Position numbers and translations under genes: made by a program | DNA from: Gottfriedia sp049568075 | Lineage (GTDB): Bacteria > Bacillota > Bacilli > Bacillales > Bacillaceae_G | Strand: one strand, 5' to 3' | DNA length: 64,000 nt | Assembly (NCBI GenBank): GCA_049568075.1 | Contig: CP144911.1 | Shown here: piece by piece, positions 32,870-41,487 of the stretch | Numbering within the stretch: the first letter of the stretch is position 1 | How the letters are laid out: each line of letters starts with the position of its first letter | The notes under the pieces: generated by a model | What the model saw: the letters and a program-made list of their open reading frames with translations, nothing else | The model's database searches: none | What the model was told of the DNA's origin: nothing

Positions 32870-33634
32870 TTATTTTTTATGTTGCGTGTAAATATGAATT
32901 GCATCTCTTAAAAATTCAGCAGTTCCAGGTTGTTCCTTATCGTAATGTGCTTTAAAGCGTTCATCGTCTACATACATTTGGGCTAAGCCCGCGTGCTGTT
33001 CCTTACTATATTTGCTCCAATAAAATGTTAACCAATGTTTATGCAGATCAGCTGCTTTTTGTGCAATTTCACTTGATGGATCGCCCGTTTTAAATGCTTC
33101 AGCTAGTGTTTTTGCTAATTCTTCAGCAAGCCGCGTTACTTCTTTATGATCTTCTTCTGTCATATTCATTACTTTTTGATTTGCTTTATTAACAGCTTCA
33201 TCTCCATATTTTTCACGTGCTTCTTTTCCATATTTCTTTTCATTTTCTTCGATCATATCTTTCTTAAAGCCTTCAAATTTTTCTTTATTTGACATTGTAA
33301 TTCTCCCCTCTGTTAGAGCAATTGACTTTTCAACGTTTGTAATTAATAAATCCAATTGCTTTCTTTTATCAAGAAGCTGCTCACGATGCTCGGTTAACGC
33401 CTTGGCACTATTAAAATCAGGTGATGTGATAATTTCTTTAATGTTTTCTAAATTCATACCTAGTTCTCTATAAAATAAGATTTGTTGCAAGCGATCTACT
33501 TCCGCTTGACCATAAATCCGATATCCTGATGAGTTAATTCTTGCCGGCTTAAGAATTCCAATCTCATCATAATATCTTAAAGTCCTTGTGCTGATTCCTG
33601 CTAGAAGTCCAAGCTTTTGTACTGTATATTCCAT
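32870..33634 (-). CDS. MerR-family regulator with TipAS drug-binding domain (Mta-like)
   Basis: The protein has 254 residues. The N-terminal MerR domain reads YTVQKLGLLAGISTRTLRYY, then GLLKP-like GILKPARINSSGYRIY. A coiled-coil linker spans about 75-115 and a TipAS antibiotic-recognition domain about 125-250 (KWLTFY-type HKHWLTFYWSKYSKEQHAGL, then FLRDAIHIYTQH). Such proteins (Mta, TipA) bind drugs and activate drug-defence promoters by untwisting. GGAGGTAG precedes the ATG. Its own promoter has the 19-bp spacer typical of MerR targets, so it is probably self-activated. Confidence 0.92.
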   Translation of the reverse strand: MEYTVQKLGLLAGISTRTLRYYDEIGILKPARINSSGYRIYGQAEVDRLQQILFYRELGMNLENIKEIITSPDFNSAKALTEHREQLLDKRKQLDLLITNVEKSIALTEGRITMSNKEKFEGFKKDMIEENEKKYGKEAREKYGDEAVNKANQKVMNMTEEDHKEVTRLAEELAKTLAEAFKTGDPSSEIAQKAADLHKHWLTFYWSKYSKEQHAGLAQMYVDDERFKAHYDKEQPGTAEFLRDAIHIYTQHKK

Positions 33635-33657
33635 TGCGACTACCTCCTGACATCATT

Positions 33658-33688
33658 ACAATACACCTTTACGCAACGTTAAAGTCAA
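33658..33688 (-). promoter_or_regulatory. MerR-type promoter with 19-bp spacer
   Basis: On the minus strand, TTGACT (33683-33688) and TATTGT (33658-33663) are 19 bp apart, too long for free sigma-A use. The spacer region carries the dyad CTTTAACGTTGCGTAAAG. This is the hallmark of a promoter activated by a MerR protein. Confidence 0.8.
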
Positions 33689-33775
33689 TTCTATAATTTA
33701 TATTTTTTAAGATTTTTTTTCGGAGTAACCTACATATTCCATAAACGATCGTTTGGCATCATTCTTTACAAGACA

Positions 33776-33803
33776 TAAAAAAATCCCCTCTTCTTTAGGG
33801 GAT
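33776..33803 (-). terminator. Terminator of the secreted protein gene
   Basis: ATCCCCT / AGGGGAT with a 7-base loop and seven T on the minus strand. Confidence 0.85.
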
Positions 33804-33831
33804 TACATCGTATAGACAAACTACTAAATAA

Positions 33832-34332
33832 TTATTTACCTGTAAATACTTTCACACCATTTATACCATCAAATGGTTTTCCACCAGGAGCGTGCAAATG
33901 ACGAACTGCTAGTTTAAATCGCTTATTTGAAGGTATTTCTTGTTTAAAGGTTAACAAGAATGAATTGTTATCTCCTTGTACCTTTGTAATTGTAACTTGA
34001 TTAGTTGATAAAGCGTTCCTTGCATTAAATTGACTTTTGCTTCCTAGAGATGCAATTCCGGTAGGGATTTTATCAGATAAACTTTGAATCCAATAAAATG
34101 ATGCTTTTGTTCCTAAATTTAGATCAACTTGCGAATCAAAAGTTACTAGGATCTGATTTGTTGAAACCTGGAAAATATCAGCTAGATTAGGAATTTTGGT
34201 TACAGTTTGGTTTGGCTTATATCCTTCAATTCGCAGAAATTCCTTTTTGCTAGTTGCATTTACCTGCTTATTTCCTGGAAGAATAGAAGACATTACAATC
34301 AATAAAATCATAATCTTATAAAGAAATTTCAT
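33832..34332 (-). CDS. Secreted protein of unknown function (166 aa)
   Basis: The protein has a signal peptide (MKFLYKIMILLIVMSSILPG, cut near VNAT-SKK) and a mature part of about 140 residues. It is beta-rich with many Asn/Ser/Thr, few charged clusters and no cysteines. Segments such as ILVTFDSQVDLNLGTKASFY and FLLTFKQEIPSNKRFKLAV look like an immunoglobulin-like or Big-type sandwich, but I do not assign a family. It is expected outside the cell. It is a single gene with its own terminator. Confidence 0.7.
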   Translation of the reverse strand: MKFLYKIMILLIVMSSILPGNKQVNATSKKEFLRIEGYKPNQTVTKIPNLADIFQVSTNQILVTFDSQVDLNLGTKASFYWIQSLSDKIPTGIASLGSKSQFNARNALSTNQVTITKVQGDNNSFLLTFKQEIPSNKRFKLAVRHLHAPGGKPFDGINGVKVFTGK

Positions 34333-34582
34333 TATAATCTGCCTCCCTATATATATATAACAATTTTATAATTTGATGTTTTGGCAAAATATATACTTAG
34401 ATTTTTTTTATTTTATCCGATTTTAATCTTATAGTAGACTTGTCCTGAGTTTTACTACTTCTTTCGATCGAAAAAGAGACGCACTTTTATGTGAATAACG
34501 CTAATTAGATAAAAAAATTGATTTATATCTAAATTAGTGGCAAACTATTTATAAGACTTAAGAGAGAATTATAGGTGTAATT

Positions 34583-35017
34583 ATGATTGAAATTAAAACT
34601 TCTACGTTGAGTGACGGTGAATTTAATCGAGGTGTCTTTGCAACACGTGATATTGCAAAAGGTGAACTGATACACGAGGCGCCAGTTATTTCTTACCCGA
34701 ACGAGGAACATGAGCATATCGAGAAAACTTTATTAGCAGACTATGCATTTGAATATGGTATTAATCATTCAGCTATTCTTCTAGGATACGGAATGCTATT
34801 CAACCATTCTTATGATGCAAATGCAACTTACGATATTAACTTTGATAATCACACATTTGATTTTTTCGCTTACAAAGACATTAAAGCTGGCGAAGAAATT
34901 TTGATTAACTATAATGGCGAAGTGGATAATATGGATCCTCTTTGGTTTAATAAAGATTATGAAGAAGTTATGAGCAAACAGAAAGAAGAAGAAGAAAAAG
35001 AAAAAGAAACCAATTAA
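34583..35017 (+). CDS. SET-domain protein
   Basis: The protein has 144 residues, nearly all SET domain, the fold of protein-lysine methyltransferases using S-adenosylmethionine. Visible motifs are FNRGVFATRDIAKGELI at the start, YGMLFNHSYDANATYDI for the SAM/knot region, and IKAGEEILINYNGE with the catalytic Tyr. It lacks the cysteine-rich pre- and post-SET parts, as do other short bacterial SET proteins. The tail is a run of Lys/Glu (EEEEKEKETN). The target is unknown. The stop codon lies in a terminator arm that an IS has separated from its partner. Confidence 0.85.
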   Translation: MIEIKTSTLSDGEFNRGVFATRDIAKGELIHEAPVISYPNEEHEHIEKTLLADYAFEYGINHSAILLGYGMLFNHSYDANATYDINFDNHTFDFFAYKDIKAGEEILINYNGEVDNMDPLWFNKDYEEVMSKQKEEEEKEKETN

Positions 35018-35019
35018 TG
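35002..35019 (+). terminator. Left arm of a terminator split by an IS
   Basis: AAAAGAAACCAATTAATG (35002-35019) is the exact inverse of 36317-36334 (CATTAATTGGTTTCTTTT), after which T-rich DNA continues. Together they would be one perfect 18-bp terminator between SET gene and ywrA. The IS now lies in the loop, 1.3 kb wide. Confidence 0.85.
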
Positions 35020-35087
35020 TAATAATCCCCTTATAGTAGACAGTTAAAAGAAAGGTACTGTACTGTCTACTATAGGGGGAATTTTTT

Positions 35088-35414
35088 ATGGGGAAAATTA
35101 GAAAAACTTATACAAAAGAATTTAAACTTAAAGCGATTAACCTGTATTTTGATGAGGGTATGGGATTAAAAACTATAGGTAAACAACTGGGAATTGCTCA
35201 TTCAGTAGTAGAAAGATGGGTTAAACATTATAAAAATGAAGGTATCGCAGGGCTTGAAGAAAAACGTGGAAAGGCAAAAGGACCAAATATAGGAAGACCA
35301 CGGTTAGAGCCATTAAGTGATGCAGAAAAGATTCAAAGATTAGAAGCTGAGAATGCATATTTAAAAAAGCTCTTAGCTTTGAAAAAGGAGATGGTACTAA
35401 AAAGAAAGCGCTAG
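35088..35414 (+). CDS. IS3-family transposase OrfA
   Basis: The protein has 108 residues. A helix-turn-helix (FKLKAINLYFDEGMGLKTIG and HSVVERWVKHYK) binds the element ends. A leucine-zipper helix (IQRLEAENAYLKKLLAL) serves for multimerisation. The slippery heptamer A AAA AAG at 35363-35369 is in the correct phase near the 3' end, so a fraction of ribosomes shift back one base to make the OrfAB transposase. The ATG lies just after the left-end hairpin (35027-35080). Confidence 0.92.
   Translation: MGKIRKTYTKEFKLKAINLYFDEGMGLKTIGKQLGIAHSVVERWVKHYKNEGIAGLEEKRGKAKGPNIGRPRLEPLSDAEKIQRLEAENAYLKKLLALKKEMVLKRKR
35363..35369 (+). promoter_or_regulatory. Programmed -1 frameshift site (A AAA AAG)
   Basis: The heptamer is phased as TT[A AAA AAG] in orfA. 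The -1 frame is open only from 35351, and orfA ends at 35414, so the shift must fall in this 60-base window. This heptamer is the one used by IS911 and IS150. Confidence 0.85.
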
Positions 35415-36277
35415 AGTTTAGTGTTATTTTTGAGCTGAAAACAAAGTTTCCTGTTATTTTACTATGTAAGATTGCAGGAGTTTCTAAAAGTGGATTTTAT
35501 AAATGGGCTAAGAAACAAGAAAACCCTTCAATTAAACAAATTGAAGATCAATTTATTGTTTCTAAAATTAAAGAATGTCATGAAGATCCAGATGTAAATG
35601 AAAGTTTCGGGTATGTAAGGGTAAAAACATGGTTGAAGAAAGTATATGGAATAGTAGTAAACCATAAACGAGTATATCGCCTTATGAAAGAAAATGGGAT
35701 TAAGGCTAAAATTCGTGTTAAGAAATGGAAGTATTTTGGTCGTAAAGAACCTTATGTCATTTCTGATAACTATTTAAACCGAGATTTCTCTTCAGATAAC
35801 CCAAATAGAAAATGGGTAACCGATATAACTTATCTAATATTTAACGGAAAAAGACTATACCTTTCAGTTATCCAAGATCTTTATAATAACGAAATTATTT
35901 CTTACCAATTAAGTGAAAGAAATGATTTAAAACTCGTTTTAGATACCATAAAAAAAGGGATAAAAAAAAGAGATGTAAGTGGTCTCCTAATACATAGTGA
36001 TCAAGGATTCCAGTACACCTCAAAAAGATATAACCTAACACTTAAAAGATACAATATAAAGATAAGTATGTCCAGAAAAGGAAATTGTTTAGATAATGCA
36101 TGTATTGAAAGTTTCTTTAGTCATTTTAAATCAGAATGTTTTTATCGATATCAATTTATCGAACAAAAACAAGTTGAGCACGCAGTGAAACGTTATATTT
36201 GGTACTACAATAATAAGAGATTTCAAAAGAAATTAAATAACCTTAGCCCTATAGAATACAGGGCTAAGGCTGCTTAA
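35369..36277 (+). CDS. IS3-family transposase OrfB (made by -1 frameshift)
   Basis: The frame has 302 codons from the slip site, starting ALSFEKGDGTKKKALEF. It lacks a usable start and ribosome site of its own, which supports expression as an OrfAB fusion. The rve-type integrase core is complete: KWVTDITYL (first Asp), LLIHSDQGFQYTS (second Asp) and NACIESFF (Glu), with exactly 35 residues between the second Asp and Glu, the D-D(35)E rule. No stop interrupts the frame. Confidence 0.9.
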   Translation, partial: ALSFEKGDGTKKKALEFSVIFELKTKFPVILLCKIAGVSKSGFYKWAKKQENPSIKQIEDQFIVSKIKECHEDPDVNESFGYVRVKTWLKKVYGIVVNHKRVYRLMKENGIKAKIRVKKWKYFGRKEPYVISDNYLNRDFSSDNPNRKWVTDITYLIFNGKRLYLSVIQDLYNNEIISYQLSERNDLKLVLDTIKKGIKKRDVSGLLIHSDQGFQYTSKRYNLTLKRYNIKISMSRKGNCLDNACIESFFSHFKSECFYRYQFIEQKQVEHAVKRYIWYYNNKRFQKKLNNLSPIEYRAKAA

Positions 36278-36340
36278 AGTACTTTTTAATTACTGTCTAC
36301 TTGACAGGGGTAAGTCCATTAATTGGTTTCTTTTTTATTT

Positions 36341-36868
36341 TTAAAGATTAATGGCACCATAAATTAATGCACCAAGTACTACAAAAGCCGGATGAATTTT
36401 AAATTTTTCCATTAAGAAAAATGTACAAACGGCAATAAAAATAACTTGGAATGCTCCAATATCATGAAAAGAATCAGAAAAAGATTGATATGTAAGTATG
36501 CCTAATAGTACTACAATTGTTGGTTTTACATATGCTGTCATTCTTTTAACTCGAATTGAGTCACGATTTTTATAAAGCAATCCAATTAGTAGAATCATAA
36601 GTAATAAAGAAGGGATTACCGTTGCAAAGACTGCTATAAAGGAACCAAAGATCCCTCCAATTTTGTATCCAATATAGCCAGCCATTTTAGTTGCGATCGG
36701 ACCTGGTAAGGCATTCCCCATGGCAAATGCTTCATGAAACTCTTGTTGAGTTAACCAATGATTTTGTGTAACAACATCATTTTGAATTAATGGGATGGTA
36801 GCCGGCCCCCCACCATATCCTAAAAGATTCGTTATAAGAAATGAAAGAAATAATTTCCAATAAATCAT
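36341..36868 (-). CDS. ywrA: Chromate transporter, C-type half (YwrA-like)
   Basis: The protein has 175 residues with about five to six membrane spans, one CHR domain. Family motifs are FLITNLLGYGGGPATIPLI, FAMGNALPGPIATKMAGYIG and VIPSLLLMILLIG. It overlaps the upstream half gene by four bases (ATGA). In B. subtilis the equivalent pair (ywrB/ywrA, also named chr3N/chr3C) must be expressed together for chromate resistance, so the two proteins should form a heterodimer. The gene ends next to the split terminator at the IS. Confidence 0.88.
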   Translation of the reverse strand: MIYWKLFLSFLITNLLGYGGGPATIPLIQNDVVTQNHWLTQQEFHEAFAMGNALPGPIATKMAGYIGYKIGGIFGSFIAVFATVIPSLLLMILLIGLLYKNRDSIRVKRMTAYVKPTIVVLLGILTYQSFSDSFHDIGAFQVIFIAVCTFFLMEKFKIHPAFVVLGALIYGAINL

Positions 36869-37446
36869 TCGTTTGTACTCCCCTTCCTCGTCTGATGGTC
36901 ATTTGAGGAAGTTGCTCTCACTGGCTGGAAGATTGCAAATAGTAGTAAACTACCAATTATAATCGCTGGGTGTATGTGTAAAAATTGAATTAGAAACAAA
37001 CCGACAACTAAATGAATTAATATTGTTGGTGTTTTCAATCCTTTTTTTGAACTTTGATAAAATTGCCATGTTAACACACCTAACATTACCCCTACAACAG
37101 GTACAATTGATTCCTTCATCCCATTCACCCATTTAATATCTTTAAAAGACGCTAATGATGTTAAAAGTATAATCATTAAAAGGATTGTCGGTAAGATCGT
37201 TGCAATAATCGCATTAAGCATTCCGATTATGCCACCAATACGATAACCAATATAACCTGCTAATTTTGTATTGATTGGACCTGGGAGCATATTTCCTATA
37301 GCTAAAATTTCAGAAAATTCTTCGTCTTTCATCCATTTATACGTATCCACGACTTCTTTATAAACTAGAGGAATCGTAGATGGTCCCCCACCATATCCTA
37401 AAATACTACTTCGAAAAAAAGCGATGAATATTTCTAATTGTTTCAT
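36865..37446 (-). CDS. ywrB: Chromate transporter, N-type half (YwrB-like)
   Basis: The protein has 193 residues with a single CHR domain: AFFRSSILGYGGGPSTIPLV, LAIGNMLPGPINTKLAGYIG and IATILPTILLMIILL. It is the partner of YwrA, and the paired short proteins replace the long fused ChrA found elsewhere. The two halves are paralogous and predicted to insert in opposite topologies. It follows the gamma-glutamyltransferase gene by 21 bases, the same neighbour as in B. subtilis (ywrD), although ywrC is missing between them. Confidence 0.88.
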   Translation of the reverse strand: MKQLEIFIAFFRSSILGYGGGPSTIPLVYKEVVDTYKWMKDEEFSEILAIGNMLPGPINTKLAGYIGYRIGGIIGMLNAIIATILPTILLMIILLTSLASFKDIKWVNGMKESIVPVVGVMLGVLTWQFYQSSKKGLKTPTILIHLVVGLFLIQFLHIHPAIIIGSLLLFAIFQPVRATSSNDHQTRKGSTNE

Positions 37447-37467
37447 TAAATCAATTCCTTTTCATAT

Positions 37468-39084
37468 TTACCAACTCGCTATACAACCGTCCGTTCTTGA
37501 TTCTGTACCACCCATTAAAACGCCAGAGTCTTCATTTCTCCAAATAACTTGGCCTCGCCCGAAACTTCCAGTATCCTTTGCTACCTTAATTTCATGACCT
37601 TTAGCCTGTAACTCTTTTACAATCTCTTGAGGAAAATTAGGTTCAACTTCAACTATTTTCTCTTCAATCCATTGCCATCTTGGAGCATCTAAGGCTTCTT
37701 GGGGATTTAAATGAAAATCAATGCTATTCATGATTACTTGAACATGGCCTTGTGGCTGCATATAACCACCCATTACACCGAATGGTCCAATTGCTTTATT
37801 ATTTTTTGTTAAAAATGCCGGAATAATCGTATGATATGATTTTTTTCCACCAATTAAAGCGTTGGCATGTTTATCATTTAAGCTAAAATCACAACCTCTA
37901 TTTTGCAATCCAATCCCAGTTCCAGGAATTACTATACCTGACCCAAAACCCATATAATTACTTTGAATAAAGGAGACCATATTTCCGTCTCCATCAGCTG
38001 TTGCTAAATAAACAGTGCCTCCACTAGGCGGTCTTCCAGGTAATGGTGTATGAGCAGTTTCCGTGATCTCCAAAAAGCGTTCTTTTCCATATTGATCACT
38101 TAATAGACTTTCAACCGAAGTCTTCATAAACTTTCGATCTGTTACATATTCCTTTCCACAAGCAAAAGCTAACTTCATTGCTTCAAATTGTTTATGATAT
38201 GTAGTTACGTTCTCTTTGTCATCAAACTGTTCATTTTTCAACATATTTAAAGCCATCAGTGCGACAATTCCTTGTCCATTAGGTGGGATTTCCCAAACAT
38301 CATAGCCTCTGTAATTTATACTTATTGGATTTACCCATTCCGGTTTAAAAGACTCTAAATCTTCTTTTGTTAAAAAACCACCATATTCATTTGAAGAAGC
38401 AATAATTTTATCTGCAATTTCACCTTTATAAAAATCTTTACCATTTGTTTCGGCTATTTTTTCTAAAGTTATTGCATGGTCCAGTGACGACCAAATTTCC
38501 CCTACTTCAGGAGCTCTTCCATTTGGAGCAAACGTATCAAACCAAGCAGCAAACTCCTCAGAGTTTAATTCCTTTTTGTATATTTCATAAGCCTTTTTCC
38601 AAAACTTACCTAATGTTGGTGAAATCGGGAAACCTTCACGAGCATATTCAATTGCCGGTTGCAGCACTTCCTTTAACGAAAGTCTTCCAAACCGATTCGA
38701 TAATTCTACCCAAGCAGCCGGAGCACCAGGGACAGTTATTGGAATCCAACCAAATTTAGGCATTTTTTCATACCCTAAATTTTTTAATTTTTCAATTGAT
38801 ATATTTTTAGGTGCTGGTCCACTTGAATCTAAACCGTATAACTTTTCGTTCATCCAAACTAATGCAAATGCATCTCCACCTATACCGTTTGAAGTAGGCT
38901 CTACTACTGTAAGGCAAGCAGCTGTAGCGATTGCAGCATCTACTGCATTACCACCCTTTTTTAAAATATCTAGGCCCACTTGTGCAGCCAATGGTTGGGA
39001 AGTAGCGACCATTCCATTTCTAGCATACACCACATTACGATGTGATGAATAAACGTGTTCATTCGCTTTCATTTTTGTATACAT
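37468..39084 (-). CDS. ywrD: Gamma-glutamyltransferase family protein (YwrD-like)
   Basis: The protein has 538 residues, an Ntn-hydrolase precursor that cleaves itself into two subunits. The N-terminal motif is KKGGNAVDAAIATAACLTVV and TSNGIGGDAFALVW. The cleavage/nucleophile region reads RPPSGGTVYLATADGDGN, where Thr starts the small subunit. The substrate-binding loop is GTGIGLQNRG. It has no signal peptide, unlike secreted Ggt, so it is cytosolic as YwrD is predicted to be. AAGGAGG precedes the ATG at 39084. It heads an operon with the two chromate transporter halves. Confidence 0.92.
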   Translation of the reverse strand: MYTKMKANEHVYSSHRNVVYARNGMVATSQPLAAQVGLDILKKGGNAVDAAIATAACLTVVEPTSNGIGGDAFALVWMNEKLYGLDSSGPAPKNISIEKLKNLGYEKMPKFGWIPITVPGAPAAWVELSNRFGRLSLKEVLQPAIEYAREGFPISPTLGKFWKKAYEIYKKELNSEEFAAWFDTFAPNGRAPEVGEIWSSLDHAITLEKIAETNGKDFYKGEIADKIIASSNEYGGFLTKEDLESFKPEWVNPISINYRGYDVWEIPPNGQGIVALMALNMLKNEQFDDKENVTTYHKQFEAMKLAFACGKEYVTDRKFMKTSVESLLSDQYGKERFLEITETAHTPLPGRPPSGGTVYLATADGDGNMVSFIQSNYMGFGSGIVIPGTGIGLQNRGCDFSLNDKHANALIGGKKSYHTIIPAFLTKNNKAIGPFGVMGGYMQPQGHVQVIMNSIDFHLNPQEALDAPRWQWIEEKIVEVEPNFPQEIVKELQAKGHEIKVAKDTGSFGRGQVIWRNEDSGVLMGGTESRTDGCIASW

Positions 39085-39310
39085 ACACTTTCCTCCTTGG
39101 CTGTTGGCAATAGTTACATTAGATATAACTTAATCTTTAAATTCGACAATATTTTAGTATTCCCCTACTTAACTATCAATCTAAATAAAAGAACTATTAA
39201 TGAATGTCTAATTCAACTAAATCTCTTAAATTTGGTTATATACATTAGATGCTTGTCCATTTCAACTAAAGGCTACTTTGAATAGATTATCATTAGGAGG
39301 GATAAATTTA

Positions 39311-39991
39311 ATGTTGAAACTTTATTTAGATCCAGGGCATGGTGGCTCTGATTCAGGTGCAGTAGGTAATGGATTAAAGGAAAAAGATCTAACTTTGGAT
39401 ATCGCTTTAAGAATAAGAGATTTATTGAATAACTATAATGACGTTGAGGTTAGAATGAGCAGATCTACAGATACTGATCGTTCTTTATCTGAACGTACTA
39501 ACGATGCGAACTCATGGGGTGCTACCTACTTTTTATCTGTTCATATCAATTCATTTAATACATCAGCGTCTGGCTACGAGGATTATATATACGATGGTTT
39601 GTCAGATACGTCTACTTCAGCTCAATATCAAAACGTTTTACATCCAGAAATCGTAAAGGTAAATGGTCTAACTGATCGTGGTAAGAAAAAAGCTAATTTT
39701 CATGTATTACGTGAATCAAATATGCCAGCAATTCTAACTGAAAATGGATTCATAGATAATGCAAGTGATGCTGCAAAACTAAAAGACCCAAATTGGCGTC
39801 AAAAAGTAGCTCAAGGGCATGTAAATGGATTAGTAAAAGCATTTAACTTAACAGCTAAGGCTAAGTCTGAAATGCATAGAGTAATCGTAGACGGAGTACA
39901 GGTCGGTGCATATGAAGATGATCAAAATGTACTGAATGCAGTGGAACAATATCTTCCAACAGCAACTAAAATTATTATTGAGAAGGTTTAA
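39311..39991 (+). CDS. N-acetylmuramoyl-L-alanine amidase (CwlC-like, Amidase_3)
   Basis: The protein has 226 residues. The zinc amidase domain (1-175) shows YLDPGHGGSDSGAVG (first His), the Glu in NGLKEKDLTLDIAL, FLSVHINSFNT (third ligand) and ILTENGFIDN (catalytic Glu). The last 40 residues (MHRVIVDGVQVGAYEDDQNV...) look like one half of a SPOR-type wall-binding repeat, as in CwlC, which lyses the mother cell at the end of sporulation. There is no signal peptide, again as in CwlC. TAGGAGGG precedes the ATG at 39311. Confidence 0.88.
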   Translation: MLKLYLDPGHGGSDSGAVGNGLKEKDLTLDIALRIRDLLNNYNDVEVRMSRSTDTDRSLSERTNDANSWGATYFLSVHINSFNTSASGYEDYIYDGLSDTSTSAQYQNVLHPEIVKVNGLTDRGKKKANFHVLRESNMPAILTENGFIDNASDAAKLKDPNWRQKVAQGHVNGLVKAFNLTAKAKSEMHRVIVDGVQVGAYEDDQNVLNAVEQYLPTATKIIIEKV

Positions 39992-40010
39992 ACGGTTATA
40001 TAACTATTTG

Positions 40011-40042
40011 AAGACTGTCTAATTAATAGACCGTCTTTTTTT
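40011..40042. terminator. Terminator of the amidase gene
   Basis: AAGACTGTCTA / TAGACCGTCTT with a 5-base loop is followed by TTTTT. Confidence 0.85.
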
Positions 40043-40095
40043 GTTAAAAAACGAAGACAACAAAAAAGACCTTCGATTGAAAGCCCAGCAGTTGT

Positions 40096-41334
40096 TTACT
40101 CTGTAGATTTCAATATATCTAATATATTGTTTGAGTCAATTTTCTTTTTTTGTCTCCCTAAACTAATCACTTGTTCTCCATATTTATCTTGCAATTTATG
40201 TAATGTTTCAAACAATGGTTCTTGTTTGGCATCCTTTTCAAAAGAAAATAGGTCTAATTGCTTTGATATTTCATCTTTTGGATTTAATTGTGATACAGTT
40301 ACTCCGATTAAACGTAATGGTTCTCCGTTCCAATTTCTTTTCCATAAATCAAATGCCTCTTTAAAGATATCATTAGCTTGTTGTACAGGTGTTGAAAGTT
40401 TTTTACTTCGATTAATTGTTTTTCGGTCACTAAATCGAAGTGTAATTGTCACAGTGTCAGCAACTAAACCCTTCTTAATTAATCGTTCAGCTACCCTTTT
40501 AGATAGAGCTTCAAATTTTTCTGCAATTATGGGTTCCTCAAAAACATCAAATGAAAATGTCGTTGATTGGCCAATTGTCTTATGTGAAAGCATACGACTA
40601 GGATCGACTTCTCTCTCATCTATTCCATTGGCCTTATTTCTTAAAGATTTACCGTTTACACCTAATAATTCTTGTACTTGTTTTTCATTACTTTTTGCCA
40701 AATCTTCTATTGTAATAATACCAATTTCATTTAATTTTTCTTCAGTTTTCTTACCAACCCCATGCATTTCTCCTACTTTTCTAGGCCATAAAATAGTAGG
40801 AACATCCCTCTTACGAAGAACAGTAATTCCAAGTGGTTTTTTCATATCTGAGGCTGTTTTCGCAAGAAATTTATTTGGCCCAATACCGATACTGCATGGC
40901 ATATCCAGATCTTCTAACAATATTGACTGAATCAATTCAGCTATTTTAATTGGATGACCTAGTTTTTCATCACAATTAGTTATATCAATATACCCTTCAT
41001 CAATTGATGCCACTTCAATTTTAGGACTTATTGCACCTAATTTTTCAAATATTTGCCTTGAGACTTTTCGGTAAGCTTCAAAATTTGGAGTTTTCACAAT
41101 CATCTCAGGACATTTTTTTCGCGCTTCCCATAATGGCATTGTTGCCCGAATTCCATAAGCTCGAGCTTCATAACTTGCCGTTACGATAATTCCCCTGCGC
41201 TCTTTTTCATTGCCGGCGACAACTACTGGTTTACCCTTTAATGTTGGATCATTCGCTATTTCAACCGAAGCAAAAAATGAATTCATATCAACATGTAAAA
41301 TGACTCTTCCGCTCTTTGGTGCCCATTGATTCAT
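40096..41334 (-). CDS. polY1: DNA polymerase IV (Y-family, YqjH/PolY1)
   Basis: The protein has 412 residues. The palm motifs are VILHVDMNSFFASVE (first metal Asp) and EVASIDEGYIDIT (second Asp-Glu), with TASYEARAYGIRATMP in the fingers. The thumb helix-hairpin-helix contains GVGKKTEEKLNEIGI, and the little-finger domain ends with TLRFSDRKTI and VTVSQL. A C-terminal sliding-clamp-binding peptide is present as QLDLFSF. It copies damaged DNA with low fidelity. Its place between rnz and yqjE follows B. subtilis yqjH. I see no LexA box upstream. Confidence 0.93.
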   Translation of the reverse strand: MNQWAPKSGRVILHVDMNSFFASVEIANDPTLKGKPVVVAGNEKERRGIIVTASYEARAYGIRATMPLWEARKKCPEMIVKTPNFEAYRKVSRQIFEKLGAISPKIEVASIDEGYIDITNCDEKLGHPIKIAELIQSILLEDLDMPCSIGIGPNKFLAKTASDMKKPLGITVLRKRDVPTILWPRKVGEMHGVGKKTEEKLNEIGIITIEDLAKSNEKQVQELLGVNGKSLRNKANGIDEREVDPSRMLSHKTIGQSTTFSFDVFEEPIIAEKFEALSKRVAERLIKKGLVADTVTITLRFSDRKTINRSKKLSTPVQQANDIFKEAFDLWKRNWNGEPLRLIGVTVSQLNPKDEISKQLDLFSFEKDAKQEPLFETLHKLQDKYGEQVISLGRQKKKIDSNNILDILKSTE

Positions 41335-41487
41335 TGCTACACCTCCTATGCTAGTATAATATCATTTTTTTATATTTCCTATAAACGTGTATTAATGTTG
41401 AAGATAGTTAAAACTGATAAAGTTTGAATCAAATCTAAAACCAATCTCTAATTATTATAAACGTTTTTGGATGAATGGAGAAAAGCT

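Larger units (their letters stand above)
35027..36310 (+). mobile_element. IS3-family insertion sequence (IS150-like), apparently intact
   Basis: The element is about 1.28 kb and holds orfA and a -1 frame orfB. The ends share AGTAGACAGT (35036-35045 and inverse 36293-36302) inside imperfect inverted repeats; both are bordered by CCCCT/AGGGG. At the left end a near-perfect hairpin, CCCCTTATAGTAGACAGT with ACTGTCTACTATAGGGG, stands before orfA and could block outside transcription or translation. I cannot fix the exact ends or a target-site duplication. The catalytic residues and frameshift site are intact, so it may be active. Confidence 0.85.

Noticed and set aside
40127..40930. 267-codon plus-strand frame opposite the DNA polymerase gene
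   Set aside because: Antisense to a fully conserved polymerase; composition is low-complexity (Ser/Phe/Leu) and no ribosome site is present.
41335..41487. LexA/SOS box before the DNA polymerase IV gene
   Set aside because: I looked for GAAC-n4-GTTC or a close variant and found none.
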